The notes under the pieces: model-generated
Databases searched by the model: none
Told to the model about the DNA's origin: nothing
What the model saw: the letters and a program-made list of their open reading frames with translations, nothing else
From: Chryseobacterium sp. UBA6632
GTDB lineage: Bacteria; Bacteroidota; Bacteroidia; Flavobacteriales; Weeksellaceae
Reading direction: 5' to 3'
NCBI GenBank assembly: GCA_002455915.1
Contig: DKLU01000074.1
Location: forward strand, 397-6,425
DNA length: 6,029 nucleotides
Program-made: the position numbers and the translations under genes
Shown: piece after piece, positions 1 through 6,029 of the stretch
Layout of the letters: each line of letters starts with the position of its first letter
How positions within the stretch are numbered: position 1 is the first letter of the stretch

Positions 1-1554
1 GGAGAAAGCGCACCCGTCATTCGTGAAGCAGGAGGTGATAAAAGCTCCGTCACGGGCGGTACAAAACTACTTTCGGACAGAATAAAAGTGAAAGTCACCA
101 CCAAACCCGGAGAATCTTTCCTTGATAAAATGATTGCCCTTGTAGAAGGCGCTTCAAGACAAAAAACACCCAACGAAATCGCATTAACCATACTTTTAGC
201 AGGGTTTACCCTCACATTCATAATCGTTACAGTTACTTTAAAACCCTTTGCAGATTTTGCGCAGACGCCAATCACCATTGCGGCATTTATATCACTTTTC
301 GTTTGTTTGATTCCCACAACGATTGGCGGTCTGCTTTCTGCAATCGGAATCGCAGGAATGGACAGAGCGTTAAGAGCAAATGTCATTACAAAAAGCGGAA
401 AAGCTGTTGAAACAGCAGGAGACATCGATGTTTTACTTCTTGATAAAACAGGAACTATTACGATTGGAAATCGTAAAGCAACCCAATTTCATCCTTCCAA
501 CGGAATTGAGCTTGATGAATTTATAAAAGCTTCGGCATTGAGTTCTGTTGCCGATGAAACACCGGAAGGAAAATCCATTATAGAATTAAGTCAGTTAAAA
601 TCCGAAGATTTACTCGTTCCCAATCCGGTTTATATCGATTTTACGGCTGAAACCAGAACTTCAGGTATCGATTTTGAAAACACAAGAATCCGAAAAGGAG
701 CGTATGATACGATTAAAAAGCTAACAGAAAAAGCAGGAAATATTTTCCCTCCCGAAACTCAGGAAGCCACGACTAAAATTTCTGAAAATGGCGGAACTCC
801 ATTAGTGGTTTCCGTAAATGAAAAAGTTTGGGGAGTAATTGAACTTCAGGATATCATTAAAACAGGAATTCAGGAGCGTTTCCAACGATTGAGAAAAATG
901 GGAGTGAAAACCGTGATGGTAACCGGTGATAATCCTTTAACTGCAAAATTTATCGCTGAAAAAGCAGGTGTAGATGATTTTATTGCCGAAGCCAAACCTG
1001 AAGATAAAATGAATTACATCAAAAAAGAGCAACAGGAAGGAAAATTGGTGGCGATGATGGGCGACGGAACGAATGATGCTCCTGCTCTAGCCCAAGCTGA
1101 TGTCGGCGTTGCAATGAACAGCGGAACTCAGGCTGCCAAAGAAGCCGGAAATATGGTGGATTTGGATAATGATCCGACGAAATTAATTGAAATCGTAGAA
1201 ATCGGGAAACAGTTATTAATGACTCGCGGAACGTTGACAACTTTTAGTATTGCGAATGATGTTGCTAAATATTTTGCCATAATTCCGGCATTGTTTATCA
1301 CATTTATTCCCGCACTTCAAAAGCTGAATATCATGAATCTTCACAGTCCGGAATCTGCAATTTTATCAGCCATTATTTTTAATGCGATTATTATTCCTTT
1401 CCTTATTCCATTGGCTTTGAAAGGCGTTGCTTACAAACCGATCGGAGCGAGTGCATTATTACGAAGAAACCTTTTGATCTATGGTTTAGGAGGAATTATC
1501 GTTCCATTCATTGGGATAAAACTCATTGATTTATTTATCAGTTTATTCTTTTAA
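1..1554 (+). CDS. kdpB: Potassium-transporting ATPase ATP-binding subunit KdpB (5' end missing)
   Basis: Catalytic P-type ATPase subunit of the inner-membrane KdpFABC K+ pump; it hydrolyses ATP to drive K+ import through KdpA. The frame is open from base 1 and begins with Gly-Glu-Ser of the TGES actuator motif, corresponding to about residue 160 of the 682-residue E. coli protein, so roughly 160 N-terminal residues lie outside; 517 codons remain. The GTG at 88 is an internal valine. Visible landmarks: CLIPTTIGG in M4 (nt 304-330), phosphorylation motif DKTGT (442-456; the Asp aligns with E. coli D307), nucleotide-domain residues F, S and K in [10 protein letters not shown]...RKG, TGDN (922-933), GDGTNDAP (1060-1083), and the [10 protein letters not shown] segment of M5 with the conserved Asp and Lys. 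The C-terminal membrane helices are complete, ending at TAA 1552-1554. The regulatory serine equivalent to E. coli S162 is kept. A Met stands before GDGTND where E. coli has Thr. kdpC follows 13 bp downstream. Identification is very secure. Confidence 0.98.
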   Translation, partial: GESAPVIREAGGDKSSVTGGTKLLSDRIKVKVTTKPGESFLDKMIALVEGASRQKTPNEIALTILLAGFTLTFIIVTVTLKPFADFAQTPITIAAFISLFVCLIPTTIGGLLSAIGIAGMDRALRANVITKSGKAVETAGDIDVLLLDKTGTITIGNRKATQFHPSNGIELDEFIKASALSSVADETPEGKSIIELSQLKSEDLLVPNPVYIDFTAETRTSGIDFENTRIRKGAYDTIKKLTEKAGNIFPPETQEATTKISENGGTPLVVSVNEKVWGVIELQDIIKTGIQERFQRLRKMGVKTVMVTGDNPLTAKFIAEKAGVDDFIAEAKPEDKMNYIKKEQQEGKLVAMMGDGTNDAPALAQADVGVAMNSGTQAAKEAGNMVDLDNDPTKLIEIVEIGKQLLMTRGTLTTFSIANDVAKYFAIIPALFITFIPALQKLNIMNLHSPESAILSAIIFNAIIIPFLIPLALKGVAYKPIGASALLRRNLLIYGLGGIIVPFIGIKLIDLFISLFF

Positions 1555-1567
1555 AATTTAATTCAAA

Positions 1568-2116
1568 ATGAAAAATCATATTCTAGCAGCATTAAGATTA
1601 ACGCTTGTCATGCTCGTTATTGTCGGAATTTATTTAGGCATTGTTTACGCTGGTTCTAAAGTCTTACCAACACAGGGAAATACCGAAATTATCAATTATA
1701 AAGGACAGAAGTTTTACGCTAACATTGGGCAAAGTTTTATTTCTCCAAAATATTTTCACGGTCGCCCTTCTGCAGTGGATTATAATGCCGCAGGAAGCGC
1801 AGGAAGCAATAAAGGTCCCAGTAACAAAGAATATTTGCAAACCGTTCAAAAGAGAATTGACACTTTACGAATTCAAAATCCGGATATGCAAAACATACAA
1901 GTTCCTGTTGAACTGGTTACTGCAAGCGGAAGCGGTCTTGATCCTGATATTTCCCCGGAAGGAGCTTTGTATCAAGTAAAAAGAATTGCAAAAGTGAGAA
2001 ATATCCCTATTGAAAAATTGGAAAATTTAATTAAAAATCAAACGGAAACTTCTGTTTTTGGGCCATCTAAAGTGAATGTCTTGAAATTGAATATTGCTTT
2101 GGATCAACTTCGATAA
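1568..2116 (+). CDS. kdpC: Potassium-transporting ATPase subunit KdpC
   Basis: Small accessory subunit of the KdpFABC K+ pump, anchored by one helix with its soluble domain on the periplasmic side; it is thought to stabilise the complex and support its high affinity. The 182-residue length is close to the 190 of E. coli KdpC. One hydrophobic N-terminal helix (about residues 7-28) is followed by the family's conserved blocks: FHGRPSA (63-69), GSNKGPSN (79-86) and the stretch around ASGSGLDPDISPEGALYQV (119-137). The start is the only ATG near the upstream gene and comes 13 bp after the kdpB stop; the leader is A/T-rich with no Shine-Dalgarno motif, as is usual in Bacteroidota. Co-transcription with kdpB is very likely. 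Its TAA stop (2114-2116) directly abuts a hairpin and a 202-bp repeat, so the tight part of the operon ends here. Confidence 0.96.
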   Translation: MKNHILAALRLTLVMLVIVGIYLGIVYAGSKVLPTQGNTEIINYKGQKFYANIGQSFISPKYFHGRPSAVDYNAAGSAGSNKGPSNKEYLQTVQKRIDTLRIQNPDMQNIQVPVELVTASGSGLDPDISPEGALYQVKRIAKVRNIPIEKLENLIKNQTETSVFGPSKVNVLKLNIALDQLR

Positions 2117-2142
2117 TTTCTTTTGTCTTAAAACAAAAGAAA
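2117..2142 (+). terminator. Hairpin at the kdpC stop, possible weak terminator
   Basis: Perfect 10-bp stem: TTTCTTTTGT (2117-2126) pairs with ACAAAAGAAA (2133-2142) around the six-base loop CTTAAA. It starts on the base after the kdpC stop codon. The stem has only two G:C pairs, and no T-tract follows on the + strand (CAAAAATTCAAG), so it is not a textbook intrinsic terminator. It may instead slow transcription, protect the 3' end of the kdpBC message or mark the edge of the repeat element. The hairpin is certain as a DNA pattern; its function is inferred. Confidence 0.4.
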
Positions 2143-2318
2143 CAAAAATTCAAGGCTTTGATTTGTCGGCTAAAAATTATTTCTGTTCTCTAAAAATTAT
2201 AAAACTCGCGCGGATTCAACATTTCGTTTATTAATAATTTTTTGTCCCGCGCTCAAACAGTAGAATTTTCTTAACGTTCACATCGTTTATTTTCTTAACG
2301 CCTCCAACTCCTAAGTCG
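2117..2318 (+). repeat. 202-bp dispersed intergenic repeat, copy A
   Basis: This copy lies between kdpC and the porin gene, starting on the base after the kdpC stop. It pairs with 3769-3970, which has the same length and roughly 84% identity by hand alignment (about 30 mismatches and two compensating one-base gaps). Identity is concentrated in blocks: 2117-2147 (hairpin), the CTCGCGCGG block at 2205-2213, and 2239-2279, which is identical over 41 bases. The segment 2155-2190 is poorly conserved. Internal structure: hairpin 2117-2142; GCGCGG (2208-2213) inverted against CCGCGC (2247-2252), enclosing the palindrome TTATTAATAA (2228-2237); then TTTTCTTAACG at 2266-2276 and 2290-2300. It has no terminal inverted repeats or coding capacity. 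I believe similar sequence recurs in Chryseobacterium intergenic regions, but this is memory and was not checked. Function unknown; the rest of the spacer (2319-2377) shows nothing recognisable. Confidence 0.9.
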
Positions 2319-2377
2319 ATTGCATAACGCTTTAAAATTTAACTACACAAAACAACACTGTTATCAATATTTATATA

Positions 2378-3745
2378 ATGAAATCAACAACTATTCAGGC
2401 TATTTGTTTATTAGGATTATTTGCTTTAAATCCTATCAATGCTCAGGAAATGAAACAAGATTCTGTTTCCTTGCAACCTAAAGATTCTTTAAAAACAAAT
2501 GATTCTAAAATTCCTTTTGACGGATACGATCTCACGTGGATTAATGGGCAAAATCGCCAGACAGACTTTCCTTTAACCTTAAAAGATAAAGACGGAGAAA
2601 CGATTTTAACGGGTGTAACTTACGTCGATGCCTATTACAACTACGATTTCCGAAATCCAAAAGATAATACACACACAGTTTCTTCCGCGATTGGACGTTC
2701 GAATGAATTCACCATTAACATGGCAAGTATCGGATTAGAAACGAATTACAAAAACATGATCGGTCGTTTGTGGCTTCAGTTCGGACAGATGGGTTCTATC
2801 GTTCAGGATTTGGATGGAACGGTGAATCACGGTAAAAATACCAGTGTAAATAATTTAAAAAACATCAGAGAAGCTGCGGCAGGTTATCATTTCAACGTGA
2901 TGCATGGTTTGAATGTCGAAGCCGGAATTTTCATGAGTTATATCGGTTTGGAAAGCTATGTTTTAGGTGAAAACTGGAATTACCAGAGAAGTTTGCCTTG
3001 CGATTTTACCCCTTTCTATTTTCAGGGAGCGCGAGTTCAGGCTTATCCTTCGAAAAAATATAAGGTTGAACTTTGGGTGTTGAACGGATGGCAAACCTAC
3101 AATTCATGGAATAAAGGCCTTGGATTGGGCGTTTCTAATTATTACCGCCCGAATGAAAATCTACAATTGGTTGCGAATTTTTATTTAAATGGAAAAGACA
3201 CGAGAAACAATCCTGACGTCCGTCGTTTTCACCATGACCACAGCATTGTTGCGAGATATTTCCATAATAAGGAAAGTAACGGATTGTCGCAGGCAGCATT
3301 CAGCGTCAACAACCATTATGGTTTCCAAAATGGCGGTGGTTTGAAGGCAAAAGACAATTACATGATCGGAACTTCCATTGCGAACCGACTTTGGTTTCAT
3401 CATAACAAAATTGCTCTGACATTGAGAGGAGATGCGGTTTCAAATCCGGGAGCTTATCTTGCCTTCTCCCCTTCTCCGGTTGCGAATAATGATTTTAATG
3501 ATGCTTTAGCAAAAGGTGAAAAATTAAAAATGTTTCAAGGAACTGCAACTATTGATTTAATACCCAATCAATTCGTAACTTTCAGATTGGAATACGGATT
3601 CAGAAAAAGCAATATCCCTTATTTCGCAGGATCTGGAGGAACTACAAGTCCCGATGGATGGATCGACACGCCTGTTGATTCCTGGAGACCGGATTTGAGA
3701 AAATCGGACAGCAGATTGACTTTGGCGGTGATGTTTAGATTATAA
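2378..3745 (+). CDS. Outer-membrane beta-barrel porin, OmpL-like (putative beta-barrel porin-2 type), in kdp locus
   Basis: A 455-residue secreted protein. The N terminus is a type I signal peptide: Lys2, hydrophobic core about residues 6-17, probable cleavage after Ala22 in NAQ. Cys10 lies too early and lacks a lipobox, so it is not a lipoprotein. A short polar linker (23-45) is followed by a long domain of alternating polar and hydrophobic residues rich in Tyr, Trp, Phe, Gly and Asn, with strand-like stretches such as 112-135, 227-238, 263-271, 398-409 and the terminal RLTLAVMFRL, typical of outer-membrane barrels. The overall pattern, including WIDTPVDSWRPDLRKSDSR near the C terminus, fits the OmpL-like beta-barrel porin-2 family (Pfam PF07642), assigned by recognition and not by a search. 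Its position between kdpC and kdpD suggests a role in K+ supply across the outer membrane, which is inference. The stop TAA is followed in frame by a second TAA. The gene is bracketed by the two 202-bp repeats, so it may be a separate transcription unit. Confidence 0.85.
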   Translation: MKSTTIQAICLLGLFALNPINAQEMKQDSVSLQPKDSLKTNDSKIPFDGYDLTWINGQNRQTDFPLTLKDKDGETILTGVTYVDAYYNYDFRNPKDNTHTVSSAIGRSNEFTINMASIGLETNYKNMIGRLWLQFGQMGSIVQDLDGTVNHGKNTSVNNLKNIREAAAGYHFNVMHGLNVEAGIFMSYIGLESYVLGENWNYQRSLPCDFTPFYFQGARVQAYPSKKYKVELWVLNGWQTYNSWNKGLGLGVSNYYRPNENLQLVANFYLNGKDTRNNPDVRRFHHDHSIVARYFHNKESNGLSQAAFSVNNHYGFQNGGGLKAKDNYMIGTSIANRLWFHHNKIALTLRGDAVSNPGAYLAFSPSPVANNDFNDALAKGEKLKMFQGTATIDLIPNQFVTFRLEYGFRKSNIPYFAGSGGTTSPDGWIDTPVDSWRPDLRKSDSRLTLAVMFRL

Positions 3746-3768
3746 TAAATTGATTAAAAATTGATCAT

Positions 3769-3794
3769 TTTCTTTTGTCTTAAAACAAAAGAAA
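3769..3794 (+). terminator. Hairpin downstream of the porin gene, possible weak terminator
   Basis: Same 10-bp stem as at 2117-2142: TTTCTTTTGT (3769-3778) pairs with ACAAAAGAAA (3785-3794), loop CTTAAA, 23 bp after the porin stop. No T-tract follows on the + strand (CAAAAGTTCAAG). Stem and loop are identical in both copies, while the nearby spacer has diverged. That suggests conservation, but its role in termination is not shown. Confidence 0.4.
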
Positions 3795-3970
3795 CAAAAG
3801 TTCAAGACTTGGAAACGAAAGTCTAAAAATAAATGATACTCTCTAAAAATTCTAAAACTCGCGCGGATTTAACACCGATTTATTAATAAATTTTTGTCCC
3901 GCGCTCAAACAGTAGAATTTTCTTAACGTTCGCATCATTTATTTTCTTAACGCTTTCGTTTCCTATGTCG
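3769..3970 (+). repeat. 202-bp dispersed intergenic repeat, copy B
   Basis: Second copy of the element at 2117-2318, same orientation, offset by 1652 bp, lying 23 bp after the porin stop codon. It keeps every structural part: hairpin 3769-3794; GCGCGG (3861-3866) against CCGCGC (3899-3904); between them a palindrome that is longer here, TTTATTAATAAA (3879-3890); and TTTTCTTAACG at 3918-3928 and 3942-3952. The 41 bases at 3891-3931 match copy A exactly. The variable part falls between the first hairpin and the GCGCGG arm. Similarity stops after GTCG at 3970. With copy A it forms direct repeats around the porin gene. Confidence 0.9.
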
Positions 3971-4059
3971 TTTTAGCCTTTACTGAGTAAAATGCCTTCA
4001 AACCTAAAAACAACATATTTGTCAAAAAAATCTTTGCGCTCTTTGCGTTTAAAATAAAA
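3971..4059 (+). other. Upstream leader region of kdpD
   Basis: The 314-bp gap between the porin and kdpD consists of a 23-bp A/T-rich lead, the repeat at 3769-3970 and this 89-bp stretch. It is the most likely place for a separate kdpD promoter. CATATTTG at 4014-4021 is one base from the Bacteroidota -7 consensus TAnnTTTG, but no matching TTTG lies at the usual distance upstream, so no promoter is called. The end carries a tandem 9-mer (4031-4048) and then an A-rich stretch before the ATG, without a Shine-Dalgarno motif. Confidence 0.3.
4031..4048 (+). repeat. Tandem 9-bp repeat before kdpD
   Basis: TCTTTGCGC is followed directly by TCTTTGCGT, differing only in the last base, and ends 11 bp before the kdpD start codon. 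In the message it would sit just upstream of the ribosome landing zone. Similar CTTTGCG doublets are, as far as I recall, common in intergenic DNA of many Bacteroidota; this was not checked. Function unknown. Confidence 0.6.
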
Positions 4060-5181
4060 ATGAACCAAGAAAAAAAAGAAGCAGAACATTTTTTAGAACT
4101 CATTCAAAAATCCCGGAAGGGAAAGTTTAAAATTTACATCGGAATGAGTGCGGGTGTAGGAAAAACTTTTCGTATGCTTCAGGAAGCGCATGCTTTGTTG
4201 CGAAATGGAATTGACGTAAAAATCGGTTACATTGAAACCCATAAAAGAGAAGAAACCGAAGCTCTGGTTGAAGGAATTCCTGAAGTTCCGAGACGGTCTT
4301 CTTTTTATAAAGGTAAAAATCTGGAGGAAATGGATCTTCAAGCCATTATCAATATTCATCCCGAAGTTGTTCTCGTGGATGAATTGGCGCATTCTAACAT
4401 CGAAGGTTCAAAAAATAAAAAACGATGGCAGGATGTTCTGGAAATTCTGGATAACGGAATCAATGTCATCAGTGCAATGAATATTCAGCATATTGAAAGT
4501 TTAAATGAAGAAGTCAAAAAAATAACAGGAATTGAAGTTACAGAACGAGTTCCCGATAAAATTTTAGCTTTAGCCGACGAAGTGGTGAATATTGATTTGA
4601 CCGCCGATGAACTTTTAACACGATTGAAAGAAGGTAAAATTTACAAAAAGGAAAAAATTCAGACTGCTTTAAATAATTTCTTCCAAAGCGGACATATTTT
4701 ACAGCTTCGTGAACTGGCTTTAAAAGAAGTCGCCACTCACGTTGAACGAAAAGTTGAAACAGAAATCAAAACGGAAAATTTTAAACCTGTAAAATTTCTC
4801 GCCTGTATAAGCAGTAATGAAAAAATAGCGAAAAATATTATCCGAAAAACAGCAAGATTAGCAAGTTATTACAACAGTCCGTGGACGATATTATACATTC
4901 AGAAGCCATCTGAAAATCCTGAAAAAATTGCATTGAATAAACAGCGTTTCTTAATTAATAATTTTAATTTAGCACAAGAATTGGGAGCAAAAGTAATTCG
5001 ATTGAAGGAAAACAGCATCCATAAAGGAATTTTGGATTATGTGATCGAACACAATATCACAACCGTTTGTATCGGAAAACCTCATGCTCATATTTTGCAG
5101 AGAATTTTTGGCTATAGCTGGATTTACACCTTAATGAACCGATTGAATGAAAGACAAATCGACATTATTATTTTATCTTAA
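4060..5181 (+). CDS. kdpD: Short KdpD: cytoplasmic sensor domain plus USP domain, no kinase
   Basis: A 373-residue protein matching only the N-terminal cytoplasmic part of the K+ sensor KdpD (894 residues in E. coli). The KdpD ATP-binding domain carries a Walker A motif GMSAGVGKT (28-36), a Walker B-like VVLVDELAHSN (103-113), the KKRWQDV segment (120-126) and NIQHIESLN (141-149). Residues about 244-373 form a universal-stress-protein fold, from VKFLACISSNE to IDIIILS. The four membrane helices, GAF-like region and histidine kinase domains of full KdpD are absent. The frame ends cleanly at TAA 5179-5181 with no sign of a frameshift, and the next gene begins 6 bp later and supplies a kinase, so this is a stable split and not a decayed gene. 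Short KdpD proteins are known elsewhere, for example in Anabaena. The protein is expected to be cytosolic and to modulate the adjacent kinase (inferred). The start ATG follows an A-rich leader and precedes Walker A by the usual short distance. Confidence 0.93.
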   Translation: MNQEKKEAEHFLELIQKSRKGKFKIYIGMSAGVGKTFRMLQEAHALLRNGIDVKIGYIETHKREETEALVEGIPEVPRRSSFYKGKNLEEMDLQAIINIHPEVVLVDELAHSNIEGSKNKKRWQDVLEILDNGINVISAMNIQHIESLNEEVKKITGIEVTERVPDKILALADEVVNIDLTADELLTRLKEGKIYKKEKIQTALNNFFQSGHILQLRELALKEVATHVERKVETEIKTENFKPVKFLACISSNEKIAKNIIRKTARLASYYNSPWTILYIQKPSENPEKIALNKQRFLINNFNLAQELGAKVIRLKENSIHKGILDYVIEHNITTVCIGKPHAHILQRIFGYSWIYTLMNRLNERQIDIIILS

Positions 5182-5187
5182 AACACA

Positions 5188-6029
5188 ATGAAATTAAAAA
5201 CAAAACTCACACTCGGAGTAGGTCTTTTATTTGTGCTGATCGTTTTACTATCGGTGATTGGCTCTGTGTACATCAACAAATTAAAATCTGATACCGAAAA
5301 AATTCTTACCGCCAATTACAACAGTCTGGAATTCTCCCAAAACATGCTGTTGGCGTTGGATAAAATAAAAACCGACAGCGCAATCGCGATTAAAGATTTT
5401 AAGAAAAATAACATTTTACAGGAAAAAAATTTAACTGAATTTGGAGAGAAAGAAGCTACTCAAAATTTAAACCTACATTTCAACAGTTATATTAAACAAC
5501 CTTCACCTGAAAAAGAAAAACTAATTCGTGAAGATTTGGTTAAAATTATGTCGTTGAACATGAAAGGCATCGAGCGAAAAAGTGACATCGCCATTATTAC
5601 TGCTGAAAATGCTACTTTCTGGATTGCCTGTTTGGGAACGATCTGCTTTTTGATTGCTGTTACTTTGCTGTTTAATCTTCCTCAAACGATTGCAGAACCA
5701 ATCAATCAACTGACTTTCAGTATACGGCAAATTGCGAATAAAAATTACAACGAAAGGGTTCATTTTAAAGGAAGTGAAGAATTTAATGACCTTGCAAATT
5801 CCTTCAACGTAATGGCCGAAAAGCTTCAGGAATACGAAAGCAGTACACTTTCCAAGCAATTGATGGATAAAAAACGCATCGAAACTTTGGTGAACAATAT
5901 GCACGATGCCGTGATTGGCTTAGACGAAAATCATTTCATTTACATGATTAATGATGAGGCTTTGAAAATTACCAATTTAAATAAAGAAGAAATCATTGGA
6001 AAAACAGTTCATGAAGTTGCTGTGAATAA
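5188..6029 (+). CDS. Membrane histidine kinase, HAMP-PAS type, partner of short KdpD (3' end missing)
   Basis: A frame opens at ATG 5188, six bases after the kdpD stop, and stays open for 280 codons to the window edge; the last bases, TAA, are out of frame and are not a stop. The predicted protein has a short N-terminal tail, transmembrane helix 1 (about residues 9-28), an extracytoplasmic domain of about 115 residues (29-143) rich in Lys, Glu, Asn and helical in character, transmembrane helix 2 (about 144-164), and a HAMP domain (about 165-217) with PQTIAEPINQL at its start and EEFNDLANSFNVMAEKL at its end. A short helical linker leads into the start of a PAS domain (from about 232, with NNMHDAVIGLDEN). 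The HisKA and ATPase domains must lie downstream; they are inferred from this architecture and were not seen. Spacing implies translation together with kdpD. It probably supplies the kinase activity that the short KdpD lacks. A non-kinase HAMP-PAS signalling protein cannot be excluded. Confidence 0.85.
   Translation, partial: MKLKTKLTLGVGLLFVLIVLLSVIGSVYINKLKSDTEKILTANYNSLEFSQNMLLALDKIKTDSAIAIKDFKKNNILQEKNLTEFGEKEATQNLNLHFNSYIKQPSPEKEKLIREDLVKIMSLNMKGIERKSDIAIITAENATFWIACLGTICFLIAVTLLFNLPQTIAEPINQLTFSIRQIANKNYNERVHFKGSEEFNDLANSFNVMAEKLQEYESSTLSKQLMDKKRIETLVNNMHDAVIGLDENHFIYMINDEALKITNLNKEEIIGKTVHEVAVN

Noticed and set aside
88..90. GTG as the start of a complete 488-residue KdpB
   Set aside because: The same frame is open back to base 1 and encodes conserved KdpB residues from the TGES motif onward, so the GTG is an internal Val codon and the true start lies upstream of the window.
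1019..1240. 73-codon reading frame on the - strand
   Set aside because: It lies entirely antisense to the most conserved part of kdpB (GDGTND region) and has no recognisable protein features.
1641..1979. 112-codon + strand frame within kdpC, and a 61-codon - strand frame at 1664-1849
   Set aside because: Both overlap conserved kdpC blocks in other frames and have no family resemblance; they are shadows of kdpC.
3185..3403. 72-codon - strand frame within the porin gene
   Set aside because: Antisense to the barrel-coding sequence, with no signal of its own.
3852..3935. 27-residue - strand peptide inside repeat copy B
   Set aside because: In copy A the equivalent ATG is followed at once by TGA, so coding is not conserved between copies, while the DNA structure is.
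2117..3970. Composite transposon carrying the porin gene
   Set aside because: The flanking repeats encode no transposase and have no terminal inverted repeats or obvious target-site duplications; the porin fits its operon context.
4014..4021. CATATTTG as a -7 promoter box for kdpD
   Set aside because: It differs by one base from TAnnTTTG, and no TTTG-like -33 box lies at the expected distance; such matches are frequent in A/T-rich DNA.
4093..4480. 99-codon - strand frame (4093-4392) and 82-codon + strand frame (4232-4480) within kdpD
   Set aside because: Both overlap the Walker motifs of the real gene in other frames and show no domain features.
5521..5904. 127-codon - strand frame near the window end
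   Set aside because: The + strand frame from 5188 is open through the whole region and encodes a coherent TM-HAMP-PAS protein; the antisense frame is its shadow.
6027..6029. TAA at the very end as the stop of the kinase gene
   Set aside because: In the gene's frame the last bases read AAT plus an incomplete AA, so the frame continues past the window.

Overview
The window reads as chromosome of a low-GC Bacteroidota bacterium, most likely a flavobacterium of the Chryseobacterium group. The clues are strongly A/T-rich coding and spacer sequence, start codons preceded by A-rich stretches without Shine-Dalgarno motifs, a Bacteroidota-style porin-like gene inside the potassium operon, and the style of the intergenic repeats. 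The genus is an inference; no marker gene is present.

All five genes lie on the + strand and belong to a high-affinity potassium uptake (Kdp) locus. Positions 1-1554 hold the 3' three-quarters of kdpB, the P-type ATPase subunit. The window opens inside its TGES motif, so the GTG at 88 is an internal codon and not a start. kdpC follows after 13 bp (1568-2116). After a 261-bp spacer comes an outer-membrane beta-barrel protein of the OmpL-like porin type (2378-3745). After a 314-bp spacer comes a short kdpD (4060-5181) that has only the cytoplasmic KdpD ATP-binding domain and a universal-stress-protein domain. Six bases later a membrane histidine kinase begins (5188) and runs off the window end, still open at 6029.

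The expected system is this. KdpB and KdpC, with KdpA (and KdpF) presumably encoded upstream, pump K+ across the inner membrane. The porin may let ions cross the outer membrane. The short KdpD and the separate kinase together replace the single large KdpD sensor of E. coli. No kdpE-like response regulator is visible here.

The most notable non-coding feature is a pair of 202-bp imperfect direct repeats (2117-2318 and 3769-3970, about 84% identical by hand alignment) that bracket the porin gene. Each starts with the same 10-bp-stem hairpin at or just after an upstream stop codon. Each also has a GCGCGG/CCGCGC inverted repeat around an A/T palindrome, and ends with two TTTTCTTAACG boxes 24 bp apart. 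They look like two copies of a dispersed intergenic element. No tRNA, rRNA, CRISPR array, insertion sequence or transposase was seen.
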